Below, piece after piece: positions 13,100-24,900 of a stretch of 64,000 nucleotides of DNA. The stretch is from Glandiceps talaboti (lineage: Eukaryota; Hemichordata; Enteropneusta; Spengelidae). The stretch is from NCBI RefSeq assembly GCF_964340395.1, contig NC_135562.1, forward strand, positions 12,719,043 through 12,783,042. The letters run 5' to 3'. The notes below the pieces were generated by a model. It did not search any database. It was not told the origin of the DNA and saw only the letters and a list, made by a program, of their open reading frames with translations. Each line of letters starts with the position of its first letter. The first letter of the stretch is position 1. The position numbers and the translations under genes were made by a program.

Positions 13100-15860
13100 C
13101 AAGGATGAATCGGGTATGTTTCCATGGATATAAATGACGATACAGTGAATTTTGTTATGAATTGAATAGTAGCGTAGTTCGTACTGACATGAGTGTCTGA
13201 TAACCTTAGATGAAAAATTCCGAAATGAGGATGTACATCACTAGGACGACCAAAGGATTATATTGTCCGTATAATGTATTACTGTAGCCAAGCTTGGCTG
13301 ATAGGGTTGCATGGATTAAAGTGCGACAATCGTTACCAGTCATATATTACTAATATAGATGAAATGCGACGAAGAAGGTATTTTTGACGTGGTGGTTCAC
13401 ATCGTCTTATACCCATTGTATTGAGAATCGATACAATATTGAAGTAGAGAACCACAAAAAAAATTGAACTGCTCTAACTCATAGACTGTTTCATTCAAAT
13501 CGTACCATATTAAAGTTTACATGTATCACAGCAAAGCGAAGGTAAACATTGCACATGCATTTTTACTACTTTCAATCAAAGATAAGTTTACAATACTGCT
13601 TATTCATCATGGAAGCACTGTGATTCATAAATAAGTTCTCTTCTTCCACTTTTGATTTGAACAATTCACTTGTCCTTCCTCAGTGTCTAACTGGATCTGA
13701 CAGAATAATCCAAATTTGCTGGATACGTTTGTACTCTGTGCATATCGAGCCAGGTCACTGAATCTAACGACCGTGATGTGCTGTGTTATTTATTTTATAT
13801 TCATAAATGAGATGATGTAGACACACCGAGTTACTATGAGTCATTCGATCTGATGTACCGTTACGAATAGGCTCTCATCTAATAACAACTTGAAGTTAAA
13901 GGTGACACTAGTTAATCTTTAGGTCATAGGTTGATTATCGATCCTAGCACCACTCCCCCATGAAACAGAAATATTTGATTAAAACTGTGACTAATGGAAA
14001 TAAATGTTAGACACAAACCAAGTTGGAAAACATAACAACATGCCATATCGTGGTTGCATGGCAACAGTTGGTTTTTGGTATATGTCTTTAATTACACAGT
14101 CGATGGAGACACCAAAGCCTTTGTAACAATTCCCATAAAATTAGTTTTTGTCATATGCCAAACATTGTTCATGTACTTCACCTGAATTAATATCTAGAGT
14201 ATAATCAATGCATACATTTATCGTGTTGAGTGACATAACTACAGAGTCATGTGGCATGTTGCCCCCTTTTTTAACTTTGTTCCAAAGATAACGATTTAAT
14301 TTACACCGGTTTGGAAGTAATTGCAACATTCCCACACACTTACCTCCCTAGGCATAACGTTTACCAAAATAACTAAACTGGAAATATATAATTATCGGTA
14401 AAGACATTGAACATATATATTGGTTGTTTGTGTCTAAATTAATCAGATTTTGACGAGGATTTACCGATGGCATTGGTATTTTGGTTGATTTGTATGTTAT
14501 CAAAGGGAACGGGATTACATTTTGTTTTAAATTCTGAAAAGGTCTCAGCATTTGCAAGTGATTTTGGGTAAGCACGTGTGTCTTTGGTAAAGTAATGCGC
14601 ACGAAATGTTCATCTAAGCACCTCCGGCATCACCATCATTCACGACAAGACTTATGGGAAAACTTAAGCAGTATTCCTAACTTGGCGTGATACTGCTAAG
14701 GAGGCGGTGCCAATTATGTATCCATATCCCTATCCATATCCTTTGATTCTGGGACTTGTGTACCTTTTATTTCAATGTAATGATGCTCCTGTAATTACTG
14801 AAAACAAGTCTTAATGTTTGTAGAGGACTCCGCTACAAAGGCAACAGAATTGAAATTAAAATAGTTAGCTAGAAAATAAAACAAATACTTACAAGAGACA
14901 CTGTTTGTTTTCATTGTTAAGTAGAGTCAAATCTGACGGTGTTGCAATAACCTGATTAATCAAAATATATGTGATAGTGTCATAAACTCATAATCTCCTG
15001 TCATGCAAAACTATTTGACTTTCTTCATACTATGACACCCCACTTTCATTGATCTGTTCAACTTCAATTGGCACATCTACAAATATGTTAAATTGATCAT
15101 CATAGATTTCAGCAAGAATTTCGCATAAAATGCACAGTATTTAATAAGCAGAAGCAACGTAGGAGTTTCTGACTCGAATACTTCTCACCCTTTCTTCCTT
15201 GCCAATGGGAGTTCTCTTGGAGAGATAAATTAACATTATTTGAGGCTGACTGTACAGTATTCCATCAACAAGTAAGATGTTTTCGCCAGGTAATGGTTAG
15301 GTCGTGTGTAAAAAACGCCTATAGTAATGAATACCTTGTGTATGATGTAAACGTGTATAAAGGTTCTTCATGAAACATTAAATTACTATTTGTATCGTTA
15401 TGCATTTAAAAGTTTAAAATCAATCGGGACATTTGATTAGAAAAGTTTTACGCTATGGCTTGGTATTTGGTATAACAGTTGGTGCGGTTGAACATACAAT
15501 AATGTGATAGACATTGTGTCTAAACGATCAGCAATTAATTAATCGACGTTAAACGTTTTCAAACGTGATCTAATTCTAATAAGGTGCACGTCAAATGTTT
15601 TTGTTTAACCTTCTTATATAGAAACTTGTGTCACTTGGTCAGTGATATACATTTGTAAATATACTGTGTTATTGATTAGGAGTTTAGATTGCGAAGATTA
15701 AATAAACAAAAATCCAAAGGGGGATGTAATAGAATATGGTTAAACTGTTCGTGGACACTGTATTGGCACTATATACATGGACACTATACAATATATCAAT
15801 TGGACATTATAACATTATCCATCATTACCAAGTTAACTCTATACTGTGAATGGACTAGAG
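13100..15860. other. No recognised gene
   Basis: The 3' end of the segmental duplication reaches about 13330. Beyond it I see only unassigned AT-rich sequence. Minus-strand frames of 64 and 84 codons (14141-14335, 14348-14602) are open but show no motif and no splice context. Confidence 0.4.
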
Positions 15861-15867
15861 CTGTCAT

Positions 15868-15935
<68 letters not shown>
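15868..15935. repeat. (ATCT)n microsatellite
   Basis: About 16 perfect ATCT units directly abutting the dispersed element that follows, as microsatellites often do at the tail of a retroposed element. Confidence 0.95.
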
Positions 15936-16350
15936 ATAAATTTATATAGCGCCAAATATCCAAAGAGAACAATGTTCAGTGGCGCTTAGAGTTAGAAAGG
16001 AGATGAAAAAGCTCTCTGAAATATGTGGGTTTTCAAGCGTCTTTTGAAAATGTTAACATTGGGAGAGGTTTTAATGTCCAGGGGTAGAGAGTTCCAAAGT
16101 TCAGGAGCTGCTGAAGAGAAGGAGCGGCGACCATAGGAAACCAGATTCCATTTGGGTGTATGCAGAAGGCATTTATCCGATGAACGAAGAGTGCGTAATG
16201 AAGAACGAGGTCACAGTGTAATTAGGTTCTTGAGATATTGTGGAGAGATTCCATTTAGGGTTTTATAAGTGAAGAGCAGAAGTTTGAAAACAATCCGATG
16301 AGATACTGGAAGCCAATGAAGTTGTTTTAGAATAGGGGTTATTCTAATAC
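15936..16350. mobile_element. Dispersed element with TATATAGCGCC head
   Basis: Begins AATAAATTTATATAGCGCCAAATATCC and continues GTGGCGCTTAG...GGGTTTTCAAGCG...TTTTAATGTCCAGGGGTAGAGAGTTCCAAAG...GCTGCTGAAGAGAAGGAGCGGCGACCATA. This phrase set resembles a dispersed repeat that I associate with several marine invertebrate genomes; that is recollection, not a search. It has no tRNA head and no long ORF. The right end is uncertain. Confidence 0.5.
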
Positions 16351-16676
16351 GTATCGTTGTTATTTTACTTGTATTGTACCTAATTCTGCTATATTCTTAT
16401 TAAAATAAGTTCGTTTTTTCTGTAATCGTTGTGTCTGCCGGACGTCATTTCTTTAGATCATTACAAATTAGTCTGTCCATATTAAAGTTCATGCTGATTG
16501 CATGTGTAGGTGTTTTTATTTCTTAGACCAAATTAAAAAAAAAAACATTGCGGTTCCCATAACCCGACCGACCCTAGTTTAAGCCCCCGACCACAAACAT
16601 TGTTGCAGGCAACAAGGAAAAATGGTAACACTTTACTCATATTTCCAAGGGGAGACCATTTGATTTCGGGGTGGGC

Positions 16677-16692
16677 GGGGGGGGGGGGGGGG
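16677..16692. repeat. Poly-G run
   Basis: Sixteen consecutive G, with a second 12-base G run at about 17011-17022. Both are potential G-quadruplex or slippage sites. Confidence 0.9.
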
Positions 16693-17068
16693 CAGGAGGA
16701 AGTGGGTATGGCAGCAATTTTTTCCCATCACTGTGTGACAGCATTTTGTTTTCTATTGTCAGTCCTGCATCAAATTATTTGTTTCCATATGCAGAAGCAG
16801 TGGAATTTTTTTCTCGGTTACCAATTGCAGGTGCACCGTCTAAGGTGATGCTAATATTATTTTCAATATTTGTGAGCAAGCCCTATGTTTTTTTCCCCAG
16901 CATTTATTATATAAGGCTGCTTTCACAAACTTGTTGGGTTGGGGAAAATATTTGAAGCATATATGCATAGTGTTGAGGGGTATCTGAAAAAAATAATGAG
17001 GTTATGGGGTGGGGGGGGGGGGTACCTGAATAATAAATTGACTTCGTGACTCCTCACACATGGGACAA

Positions 17069-17392
17069 TTAATCATTTAATAGTTGGTCAGCCTTTTTGA
17101 ACAATAACAACAAAATCACCAAAGTTGTGAACAAATTAATACATGTAACAAACAAATGTCTGATTTTAAAATCCTTCAAATTGCACATACTAAATAATAC
17201 GTCAATGTAAGAAGTGAATGGCACGTGCTGTTTTTGGTCCAAAAATACCAGTATCTTAAAGAAAGCAGCTTTAAAGTTGAACATATCCAGGACCAGAATT
17301 ACTGTACCCAAGAATGTATTGCAGGGAATGAGGTAGCGAAATGAGTCATCATATATGCAACAACCCCAATAAACATATTCGTATTGACACCA
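17069..17392 (-). other. Unassigned minus-strand open frame, hydrophobic
   Basis: The minus-strand frame is open for 108 codons, from just after a stop that overlaps an acceptor-like CTAG, to TAA. It has two hydrophobic stretches (FLGTVILVLDMF near the middle, LFTTLVILLLLF near the end) and several Cys. Composition is protein-like rather than low-complexity, but I recognise no family. It lies 48 bp beyond another hydrophobic minus-strand frame (17441-17695); the two could be exons or remnants of one membrane protein, or chance. Confidence 0.2.
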
Positions 17393-17440
17393 CTAGATCT
17401 AATATTCTGTGACTTGAAAATGTGGCTTGGCTTGTTTGAG

Positions 17441-17695
17441 TTATATATTTACTTTCTCTTGACTGTATATTCCATTAAATCGAACAAGAACAAGATACCA
17501 GACTGCATTGTATAGGAACAATAGCCCTGAACTTTGCACAGTGGATTTGGCAAGTATCGAAAGTGGCTGATACCTACCTAGCGCGAGAGCGTCGCCAGCA
17601 GCAAAACAAACTCCGACAAAATACATTTTGACACTTATGTCCTCGACGAAAACAGTGTCTAATAAATAACCTTGGGTATATGAGTCTATATCATT
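17441..17695 (-). other. Unassigned minus-strand open frame, membrane-like
   Basis: The minus-strand frame is open for 85 codons including stop. It carries MYFVGVCFAAGDALALGRYQ and, later, LLFLYNAVWYLVLVRF, which would suit two membrane segments. Possible donors are AAA|GTAAAT near the end and CTAG|GTAGGT inside. No family recognised. Confidence 0.25.
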
Positions 17696-17934
17696 TTATA
17701 AAAAAGCCAGTATTTCCATAACATTTTCGAAAAACAACGCCTATCCTGATTTTAAGTTTGCTTCATGGTGTAATCAGAGTAGTTCTATTCAAGTTGTTGT
17801 AACATTGTGAATCGTTCTGTCGCAACTTTCCTAATCAGATGTATATAAGATGACACTTTTTCGTCAATATCAAAATTAATTTGGAAATTCGAATGAACAA
17901 TTAGGGTGAATTAGAATGAATGAAAATTGCGCCA

Positions 17935-18145
17935 TTATTCATGTACACTCATGATCGATTAACTGATGTTCATTAAATCTGTTTGGCGATCTTAAATCCT
18001 TTAATTAATTAAAATCAGTAAAGTTCGATCGACTAAAATAATTATTCAGCAATTATAGTTTTATTTATTGTGAAGAGGTGTAGGGATTTTTTTACATTAT
18101 AATTGAAAAGTAGCATGTATGTGAAAGCCGTCAACGTACATTGCT
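17935..18145. repeat. Duplicated block (uninterrupted copy)
   Basis: Matches 22015-22141 joined to 23250-23370. This copy is the empty-site version and reads continuously through CAGCAATTATAGTTTTATTTATTG. It allows the 22.1-23.2 kb insertion to be delimited. Confidence 0.85.
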
Positions 18146-19725
18146 GTCTTGGTGTAGTCGTTATGTCACGCACCTGGACTGGAACGTCGATCAAGCAACA
18201 GATTGTGCCGATCCTTTATAATGCAATGAATGGAAATTTGCAGATGTTATTTACTTGACTTGTCATGAAACCATTCGAATCTAACATGGTACCAATATTT
18301 TTGGCTCACATAGTTGGACAAATTTCTGAGGATCCGATTTCATGTACATGCATATCGCATACGCTATTCAGACGCTCCTGCAACTGCACAAAGTATTTTC
18401 ACTTCGGGAATATGTCGTCGAAGTTTGATTTTGTTTCCTTACTGCACTGCCCCTCGTGTCGAAATTTCACTTTATTTTCTCGTAATATTCATTTCGTGTT
18501 TTTGAAAATACAATTGAGCAATATTTCATAACAAATGTAAACTTGTCGTAGTCTAAAATCCATGTGTTGTCTCCAAAACTGTCAATCCATTATGCTGGCG
18601 TATTTATATGCAAATATGTCACAATATATATGTAGAGGTCTGCGTTCCTATGATAACTCCCGAACACCTTTTGGTACGGGTCGGGCCGAGGTAAGTACAA
18701 AACAAACATCACGTATATCACACCGCATACGTAGGGTTCTTGCTTTAGTCAAGTGGCGAACACCACCCGACTCAAGTTAGGTCAAGTGGTGAATATTTCT
18801 GTCGACGATGCCCGTCGATGTCATTTATCGAAGATTATTGTCGGAATGCGCCAACAAATATTGAATTATTCATGAAAATTTGGAAATACAATCTAAAAAG
18901 ATTTCTCAGATGGCAACTTCCAGACAGAATACCAAAATGAGGTACACGTCATGTAATCAAAGACGCAACAACTTATTGACAGAAGCATGTTTATTTTTAG
19001 CAAACTGTGGAAGGCAAATCAATGGGAATTATTAAAGTTCATAATGTACAAGATTTTACTGAGACATGTAGTGACCCCCTTAACACAAGTCAATCAAACT
19101 GATGAACTGTCACTTTTTGTTTTTAATTGTAGTAAATCATTCCAGTAGTAAGTCATCATTTTACACTGGTCTAGCCCACATTGTAGGTAAAATGATGCGG
19201 ATAGAAATACACTGTATACCTTCAGAGTTTGTTTATTTATAACTTATTTCAGGGGTTACATGTACTTGACATACATTCTCAGATATATAAAAGTAATTGC
19301 AATATGTCACAACCTGGTGGGACAACCAATTCATTTACCAGGACAAGTGACATTGAACATTCACATGTCCCTTGACAAGTGACTTTTGAAAGGAAAAACA
19401 TCAAGGCCTGTGATGAGGTAGGGTTGGTTGTAGTACAGTTGGCAGGGGTGGATGTACAGTGTGGTCGCGATGCAATGGGTTACCCCCATGATGAGAGTTC
19501 ATTAGTGTTCCTTGATGTTGCTTCTAGAATGTGGGCATTGAATGAAGTCGGGTGGCTTGTTTCACAATACCCAGTTGCTCTGTGTATGTCTTAGTACCAG
19601 ACTGTGTGTTGCTATTGTATTGTGCAACTCATGAGTAAGGATGACAGGTCAACATCGAGAAGGATCTCGAATCCAATTACTTCAAATGTTGTTTCGCTCA
19701 TTAAAAAAGTATGTGTGCACAGTAA
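18146..19725. other. No recognised gene
   Basis: Several short open frames (63-88 codons) lie here, overlapping in different frames, without splice sites or motifs in context. I see nothing supportable. Confidence 0.4.
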
Positions 19726-19901
19726 AATGTATAAGGTATTACGATTTCTGTAGTAATTGTCCTAGAAATGAAAAAAATACATTATCGATCATAGCATTCA
19801 ACTGTTGATACAAACTACCATAAAGGCAACTGGGGATATCTACCTACGTAAAAGACCTCTACATATAGACCAACGATACAATGAATGTATCTGCAATTTA
19901 C

Positions 19902-20068
19902 CTTATGTTTCCTTTATGAAGGACATCGATCTTCCGAGGACCCTTGGTATAGTAAGCGCTCTCCCTGATGTGCACAAAATCGCCCTGGATGTATGAAGAC
20001 TGGATACGGCGCTTGTCCTTATATACATAGAGCACCTGTTTATTTAACTGGCTCGTCTCCAAACACAT
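19902..20068 (-). CDS. Candidate exon of unknown protein
   Basis: On the minus strand the frame is open from ATG (20068) for 55 codons plus 2 nt, to a donor-like AG|GTAAAT (exon end 19902). Directly upstream of the ATG is an acceptor-like TTACAG. The peptide contains LNKQVLYVYKDKRR and IQSSYIQGDFVHIRESAYY, a balanced protein-like composition. A duplicate at 11459-11621 keeps the sequence but is frameshifted and has lost the ATG. I do not recognise the family and find no convincing neighbouring exon. The opposite-strand 63-codon frame here is taken as its shadow. Confidence 0.35.
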
Positions 20069-21397
20069 CACTGTAACTTGTTAGTTAAACATTAGCCAAA
20101 TATATCAGCCAATGTTGTAATAGTTGGGCCATATATATATACGCGTAGTCTCGGCTGCAAGTTAAATCAATATCCAAAATGATGCCGGAGGGGGTGCAGA
20201 AAATGAAGGGTCAAAGAAAAACCAGTCAACTGCGATAGCTCATTACGCAGTGAGTCTCCGTTGTGTACACTTCGATCGCGTGGTACGCTTACATACAGAC
20301 AAGCTGGAGATACTGTGGTTTGCATTGTTGGCTGCTCAGTACCCACCAGCCGTATTATGGGGTATTTTTAACTCGCCGTAACTTTCACAAGAATTCGTCC
20401 TAAAAATCTCGACTGATAAAACTTCATCCGTGCTACAAAATCAATTTGGGAATTACTAGTATTGTTAGGAATACTTATTTACCACGATTTCGTGAAGCTT
20501 ACTTGACCCCGAGGTCGTAAATTTCGGCCCAGGTTTTCTCCCACTTTTTTTTTTTTTTTTTGGGGGGGGGGGGTCCCAGTTTTTCGGCCATTTGATTTTT
20601 TCGCCCAAAATTACAAACTTTACAAAGTAAATTGATTCTTGTGTACTTTGAATGGCTATAGTAAGAAAAAAGACAATGACTGTTCACGATTTTCGGTAGA
20701 AAGTGGGTGGTTTGACCCAAGTCGAAGGTGACCTGGCCTGGCAAGCGATGTGAAACGGCAAACGTTGTGCTGTAATAATTACCCCGAGCGATTCGGTTGT
20801 CATGGATACCAGTAATTAAAATCCCAGTCAAGTATTGCCACCCGTATGTCATATATAGTGGTCTGATCTTAAACTGAGCTAATACATTCCGGTAATTAAT
20901 TTTTAATATTGGAATGTGCTTAATCAAGAGACACATCATTGAATCGACCGGGAGTGTCGAACTATATAATGATTGCACAAGAATGTCCACTATTAGTATA
21001 GCGCCCTCAAACAGTAAATAGCAGAATTATCAAGTCCATTTGAAAATGACCATACACTTCATAAGCTACTCAACTCAGTATAATCAAGAATTTGTTGTAC
21101 GACATTCCTCTGGGATCAACAACTTGATAACAGGGTGTAGAGGTATAGGAGTTTCCTGAAATAAAGTTTGTTGCCTGTCAAAAGAGAAAATAAAATTGTC
21201 TCTGAATTTCTGACAGAAAACATATTTGCATTAGTGGGAAACAAGAAAACGTGAGTAACAGTTGCCATTTGGAAACTTTGAGTTTACAGACCGAAACTGT
21301 AAATTTTAGCAACAGTTTTTCGTTCAAAAACAGTAACTATTACAGCATCCAATGAAGATATATATTTCCTATATTTAATTTTGTTATTTATACATAA

Positions 21398-21679
21398 ATG
21401 TGTATCTTTCCGTACAGACTTCATCCTAGAGATTGGTTACCTAAGGCTCAACTGTGGCCTGTGGCTCGTGATATGCTAAACTGTCAAATTACAATCATTG
21501 TAATCAATCGCCTGATAAAACAACTTTACATGAGTGGTAGAACTATGGACATGGTACTTAATATATGGAGGGATTTCTACGAGCAAATCAATGCGTTGTG
21601 TCCTTTGAACTTATATGAATTAACTGATAACTTCATTTCATCAGTCATTTTAGTCTATCTATGTAAACGTTGGCAATAA
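21398..21679 (+). CDS. Unassigned 93-codon frame, possible terminal exon
   Basis: The frame is open from ATG at 21398 to TAA, but CCGTACAG just downstream of the ATG could equally be an acceptor starting an exon at about 21418. The peptide includes DWLPKAQLWPVARDMLNCQ, YMSGRTMDMVLNIWRDFYEQ and ends VYLCKRWQ. It is hydrophobic-rich with three Cys downstream of the putative acceptor. The duplicated copy at 12828-13090 is disrupted by a stop and deletions. Not recognised; could be a real exon or a relic of a duplicated gene fragment. Confidence 0.35.
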   Translation: MCIFPYRLHPRDWLPKAQLWPVARDMLNCQITIIVINRLIKQLYMSGRTMDMVLNIWRDFYEQINALCPLNLYELTDNFISSVILVYLCKRWQ

Positions 21680-22014
21680 ATTATTAACCAAGGATGAATT
21701 GGGTATGTTTCCATGGATATAAATGACAATACAGTGAATTTTGTTATGAATTGAATAGTAGCGTAGTTCGTACTGACATGAGTGTCTGATAACCTTAGGT
21801 GAAAAGTTCCGAAATGAGGATGTACATCACTAGGACGACCAAAGGATTATATTGTCCGTATAATGTATTACTGTAGTCAAGCTTGGCTGATAGGGTTGTA
21901 TGGATTGAAGTACGACAATCGTTACCAGTCGATATTACTGATATAGATGCAATGCGACTACGATGTGTGTAGATTTATTTGCAGCTTTTTTTGACGTGGT
22001 AGTTCACCGAGTCT

Positions 22015-22141
22015 TATTCATGTACAATCTTGATCGATTAACTGATGTTCAATAAATCTGTTTGGCGATCTGAGATTAAATCCTTTAATTAATTAAAAGC
22101 AGTAAAGTTCGATCGACTAAAATAATTATTCAGCAATTATA
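22015..22141. repeat. Duplicated block, left half of interrupted copy
   Basis: Matches 17935-18055 and stops at CAGCAATTATA, where the insertion begins. The remainder resumes at 23250. Confidence 0.85.
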
Positions 22142-22568
22142 TTATAGCATTACCAATTCCAGTGAATTTTGTGACTTCATCGCTGTACATTATTACTGAT
22201 AATGTACTCCGTTATTGGGCATCGCGGCCCCGGAACGAGCATAACAATATAAGCTTATGTCCGTAAGCCAATAAAGGTGTGGGTATTTAAGAACAGGGAA
22301 ATTATGGGGTAAACACCATAATTTTTTTTAAAAGATTGCGCTACATACGCGTGTTATCTAATATATTCATTTATAATATACCGAGTGATAATGCTGTGCC
22401 ATGATTCGGTAGAATCAGTCAGGTGATAGGAAAATAGAATGGCTATTTCCCTAGGGAAATAGTTCCATCAACTACATGGTCACGTTCACAGCAGGTCAAA
22501 ATGGCAGCTTCTGACGATGTCGTCTGCCACCGCGAGTTCACAGCATGAGGTATATTATAAAACACATA

Positions 22569-22710
22569 TTGCCTGGCCTATATTCGGGCTATAGCACCCG
22601 TTCATTACCCCCACATGACTGTGAGTTACCAGAATCACATGTGATTCTGGTAACTCACAGTCCCTCGGGTGTAATAAACGGGTGCTAAAGCCCTCACGGC
22701 CAGGCAATAA
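22569..22710. repeat. Long inverted repeat with a perfect 44-bp palindrome
   Basis: Outer arms TTGCCTGGCC...TAGCACCCGTT(C/T)ATTAC pair imperfectly across the centre. The core 22618-22661 is a perfect spacerless palindrome built from ACTGTGAGTTACCAGAATCA plus CA and its reverse complement. It would extrude as a cruciform. It looks like a foldback mini-element within the larger insertion. Confidence 0.85.
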
Positions 22711-23107
22711 GTGTTCAATATGATCAGCTGATCGTAACCACTGTTAGTGTTACTGAGTTACTTGGCTGTGTCGTGACGTCGCGTCGTACATGGCATATAT
22801 GTACTACATGGAGATGATATTTGTTCTGTTTCTTCATGACGTATCATACGACTAGGTATTTTTTCGAAATGTATGTTGTTACTTATGATTGTCATTTCCA
22901 CTGTTTAAAATTACAACGCATTCATGAAACAAATTTGTGTTCACAGCAGTTATGTGTGTGTACGTGTACGTACGTGTGTCGCTATGATTAGTATTCAGCT
23001 TCCGGGCCGAACATGGCAGACGATGTTCAGCGCTGTGTATATATTATACGTTGTTTTGCGTTTCTCGGTCTACAAATTCACTGGAATTGGCAAAACTATA
23101 AAATAAT

Positions 23108-23249
23108 AACAATAATGTACGCCCTCCCAGTCCATAATGGACTCAAGCAAACTTTGCACTCCATAATGGGCTCGGCTGTCGCCTCGCCCAGTATGTCGTT
23201 AAAAGTTTGCTTTCGTCCATTATGGGCTGGGAGGGCGTACATTATTGTT
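23108..23249. mobile_element. Small hairpin element, 142 bp
   Basis: Ends AACAATAATGTACGCCCTCC and its exact reverse complement; the following CCCA-TCCATAATGG blocks also pair. A non-autonomous MITE-like element whose right tip is exactly the boundary of the larger insertion. Confidence 0.75.
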
Positions 23250-23370
23250 CAATTATAGTTTTATCATTCTGAAGAGGTGTGGGGATTTTTTTACATTATA
23301 ATTGAAAAGTAGCATGTATGTGAAAGCTGTCAACGTACATCGCTGTCTTGGTGTAGTGCATTATTCATCC
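23250..23370. repeat. Duplicated block, right half of interrupted copy
   Basis: Resumes with CAATTATAGTTTTAT and continues GAAGAGGTGTGGGGATTTTTTTACATTATAATTG, matching 18050-18145. Confidence 0.85.
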
Positions 23371-24103
23371 TTGTCCAGAAGTCAGATATATTGCACGAAA
23401 TGCATTTTGTACATTGTTGTCTTGCACGATAGAAGTTAGAAATCTTGCACGAAATCACCCAGTACATCTTTCTACGATCAGGCGATGGTCCGAGGAGCGG
23501 TATAGTTAATACATTATGTTTTTTTACCTCTGTGGTTGCACAACATACTTTCTAGGATCGGGTGGTGTTCCAGAGAGCTTGCACGAAATACATCATTTGA
23601 TACAATTTTGGTATTGCGTTTCAGCGATATCAATTTTACTATAATTCTGCAAACTGGTCATTAGCTGAAATTTTCCCATGATCTATCTAAATACTACTGG
23701 CCGAAGTACTATTACAGTGTTCTTGCACATATAAAGTGACAACACTACGTTCTATTTGTCCTACGTTATCGGCCTGCAGAAGGCATTTCAACCCCAATTA
23801 TCTCAACTTCTTTATATTGTGGGTAACATCAATCAAGGAATGGGTTTTTTGAGTTCTGTTCACTTTTTGTCAATGTGAAGGGATCACGTGAGAAACACTT
23901 TTCAATGTTGTTTGTGCTTATGCAAGGGGGTAAAAGGCAGTGGAGTACCCGACCATACAATTAATTTAATTTTAGGTGAGGTATGGTGTATGCGCAATTA
24001 TTACTATATGCTCTGAAATGACCCCCTGTTTGACATCACACAGTAGAAGATATGCACGTAGTTATGTGATAAAAGGTAAAATGCAGATACTTTCATTATA
24101 TCG
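23371..24103. other. No recognised gene
   Basis: Contains the repeated phrase TTGCACGAAAT three or four times around 23390-23590 (AGTCAGATATATTGCACGAAATGCAT, AGAAATCTTGCACGAAATCAC, GAGCTTGCACGAAATACATC), suggesting a small degenerate repeat. No coding signal. Confidence 0.45.
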
Positions 24104-24253
24104 TTGGTGTATATGAAGAGGTCTTTTACGTAGAATACGGTAATGTCCCCGGTTTTCTTTATGGTAGTTTGTATCAATAGTTAAATGTTACGATCGGTAA
24201 TATATTTTTCATTTCTAGGACAATTACTAGTAATGTCAGTCGGCATGCATCCC
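24104..24253 (-). repeat. Inverted partial copy of the duplicated unit
   Basis: TATATGAAGAGGTCTTTTACGTAG...TTTATGGTAGTTTGTATCAA...AGTTAAATGTTACGATCGGTAATAT is the reverse complement of the start of the unit at about 11280-11420 and 19740-19865. It is a third, truncated copy. Confidence 0.75.
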
Positions 24254-24344
24254 ATACTCAAGGTCAAGACTTCATTCATTTAGCCCTAAAAAGTAAAGTT
24301 GCTATGAATTAAAGGTAGTATTATATGACAATTATGATGTCTAA

Positions 24345-24398
24345 CTGGAGCATGCAGCACACACGCGCGCGCGCGTACGCACACAGACACACACACAG

Positions 24399-24436
<38 letters not shown>

Positions 24437-24447
24437 ACACACACACT
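24345..24447. repeat. (CA)n with CG and CACG interruptions
   Basis: Alternating purine-pyrimidine run (CACACGCGCGCGCGTACGCACAC...), a Z-DNA-prone microsatellite. Confidence 0.9.
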
Positions 24448-24900
24448 ATTTATAATGTAATACACATTGCCTAAACCATTAACTCAAATATTTGGAATGA
24501 AGACAACAGATCTCTGATTGTTTGACCATACTCCAACCTTACCTCGTGGAACCATTTATAGGAATAGGTTGACTTGTAGTTGAATGGATAAACTGCCTAC
24601 GAGACGACATATATGGTATGAACTGGAACATAGACTTTATTTATTTATCAAGGCCCTGAAACCTCACGGCTTCATCCCAAAGGCAGAGCCAGGAATTGAC
24701 TCCCTCACCCCAAGGCCAGAAGTCGAGTGTCTTAAATTTTACAAATCACTTTACAGGAAAACTTGGAATGTCTATTGCTTAAACATGACTATATGTAAAT
24801 TAGGCGAATGATGCGGAGGTCTGTGAATTTGAAACAAAAGGACGCCTTGAGGACAATTGTTTTCCAGACACGATATCTTATTAAATACTAAAACATGTAG

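Larger units (their letters stand above)
11272..13330. repeat. Segmental duplication, copy 1 (partner 19726-21960)
   Basis: Long blocks match 19726-21960 in the same order and orientation: the ACTGTTGATACAAACTACCATAAAGG block, the GGACATCGATCTTCCGAGGA block, AAAGAGAAAATAAAATTGTCT, and the 3' block through GATAGGGTTG. Divergence is moderate, with indels. Copy 1 additionally contains the (TA)n-hairpin complex at 12.1-12.6 kb that copy 2 lacks. Both short frames of the unit are broken here and open in copy 2. Confidence 0.8.
19726..21960. repeat. Segmental duplication, copy 2
   Basis: Direct-orientation partner of 11272-13330. It lacks the TA-hairpin complex and keeps both short reading frames open, so it looks closer to the ancestral state. 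It also contains poly-T/poly-G runs around 20547-20574. Confidence 0.8.
22142..23249. mobile_element. 1.1-kb insertion with 8-bp target-site duplication
   Basis: Comparison with the uninterrupted copy at 17.9-18.1 kb shows an insertion bounded by CAATTATA at 22134-22141 and 23250-23257. An 8-bp duplication is typical of hAT or P-type DNA transposons. The two ends of the whole insert are not inverted repeats of each other, so it may be a composite. Its right end coincides with the end of the smaller hairpin at 23108-23249. No transposase frame is present. Confidence 0.65.

Noticed and set aside
20499-20990. 163-codon minus-strand frame
   Set aside because: It crosses poly-A/poly-G runs, is not open in the duplicated copy near 12 kb, and has no motif.
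24345-24447. CRISPR-like or regularly spaced repeat array
   Set aside because: It is a CA/CG microsatellite without spacers, in animal DNA.
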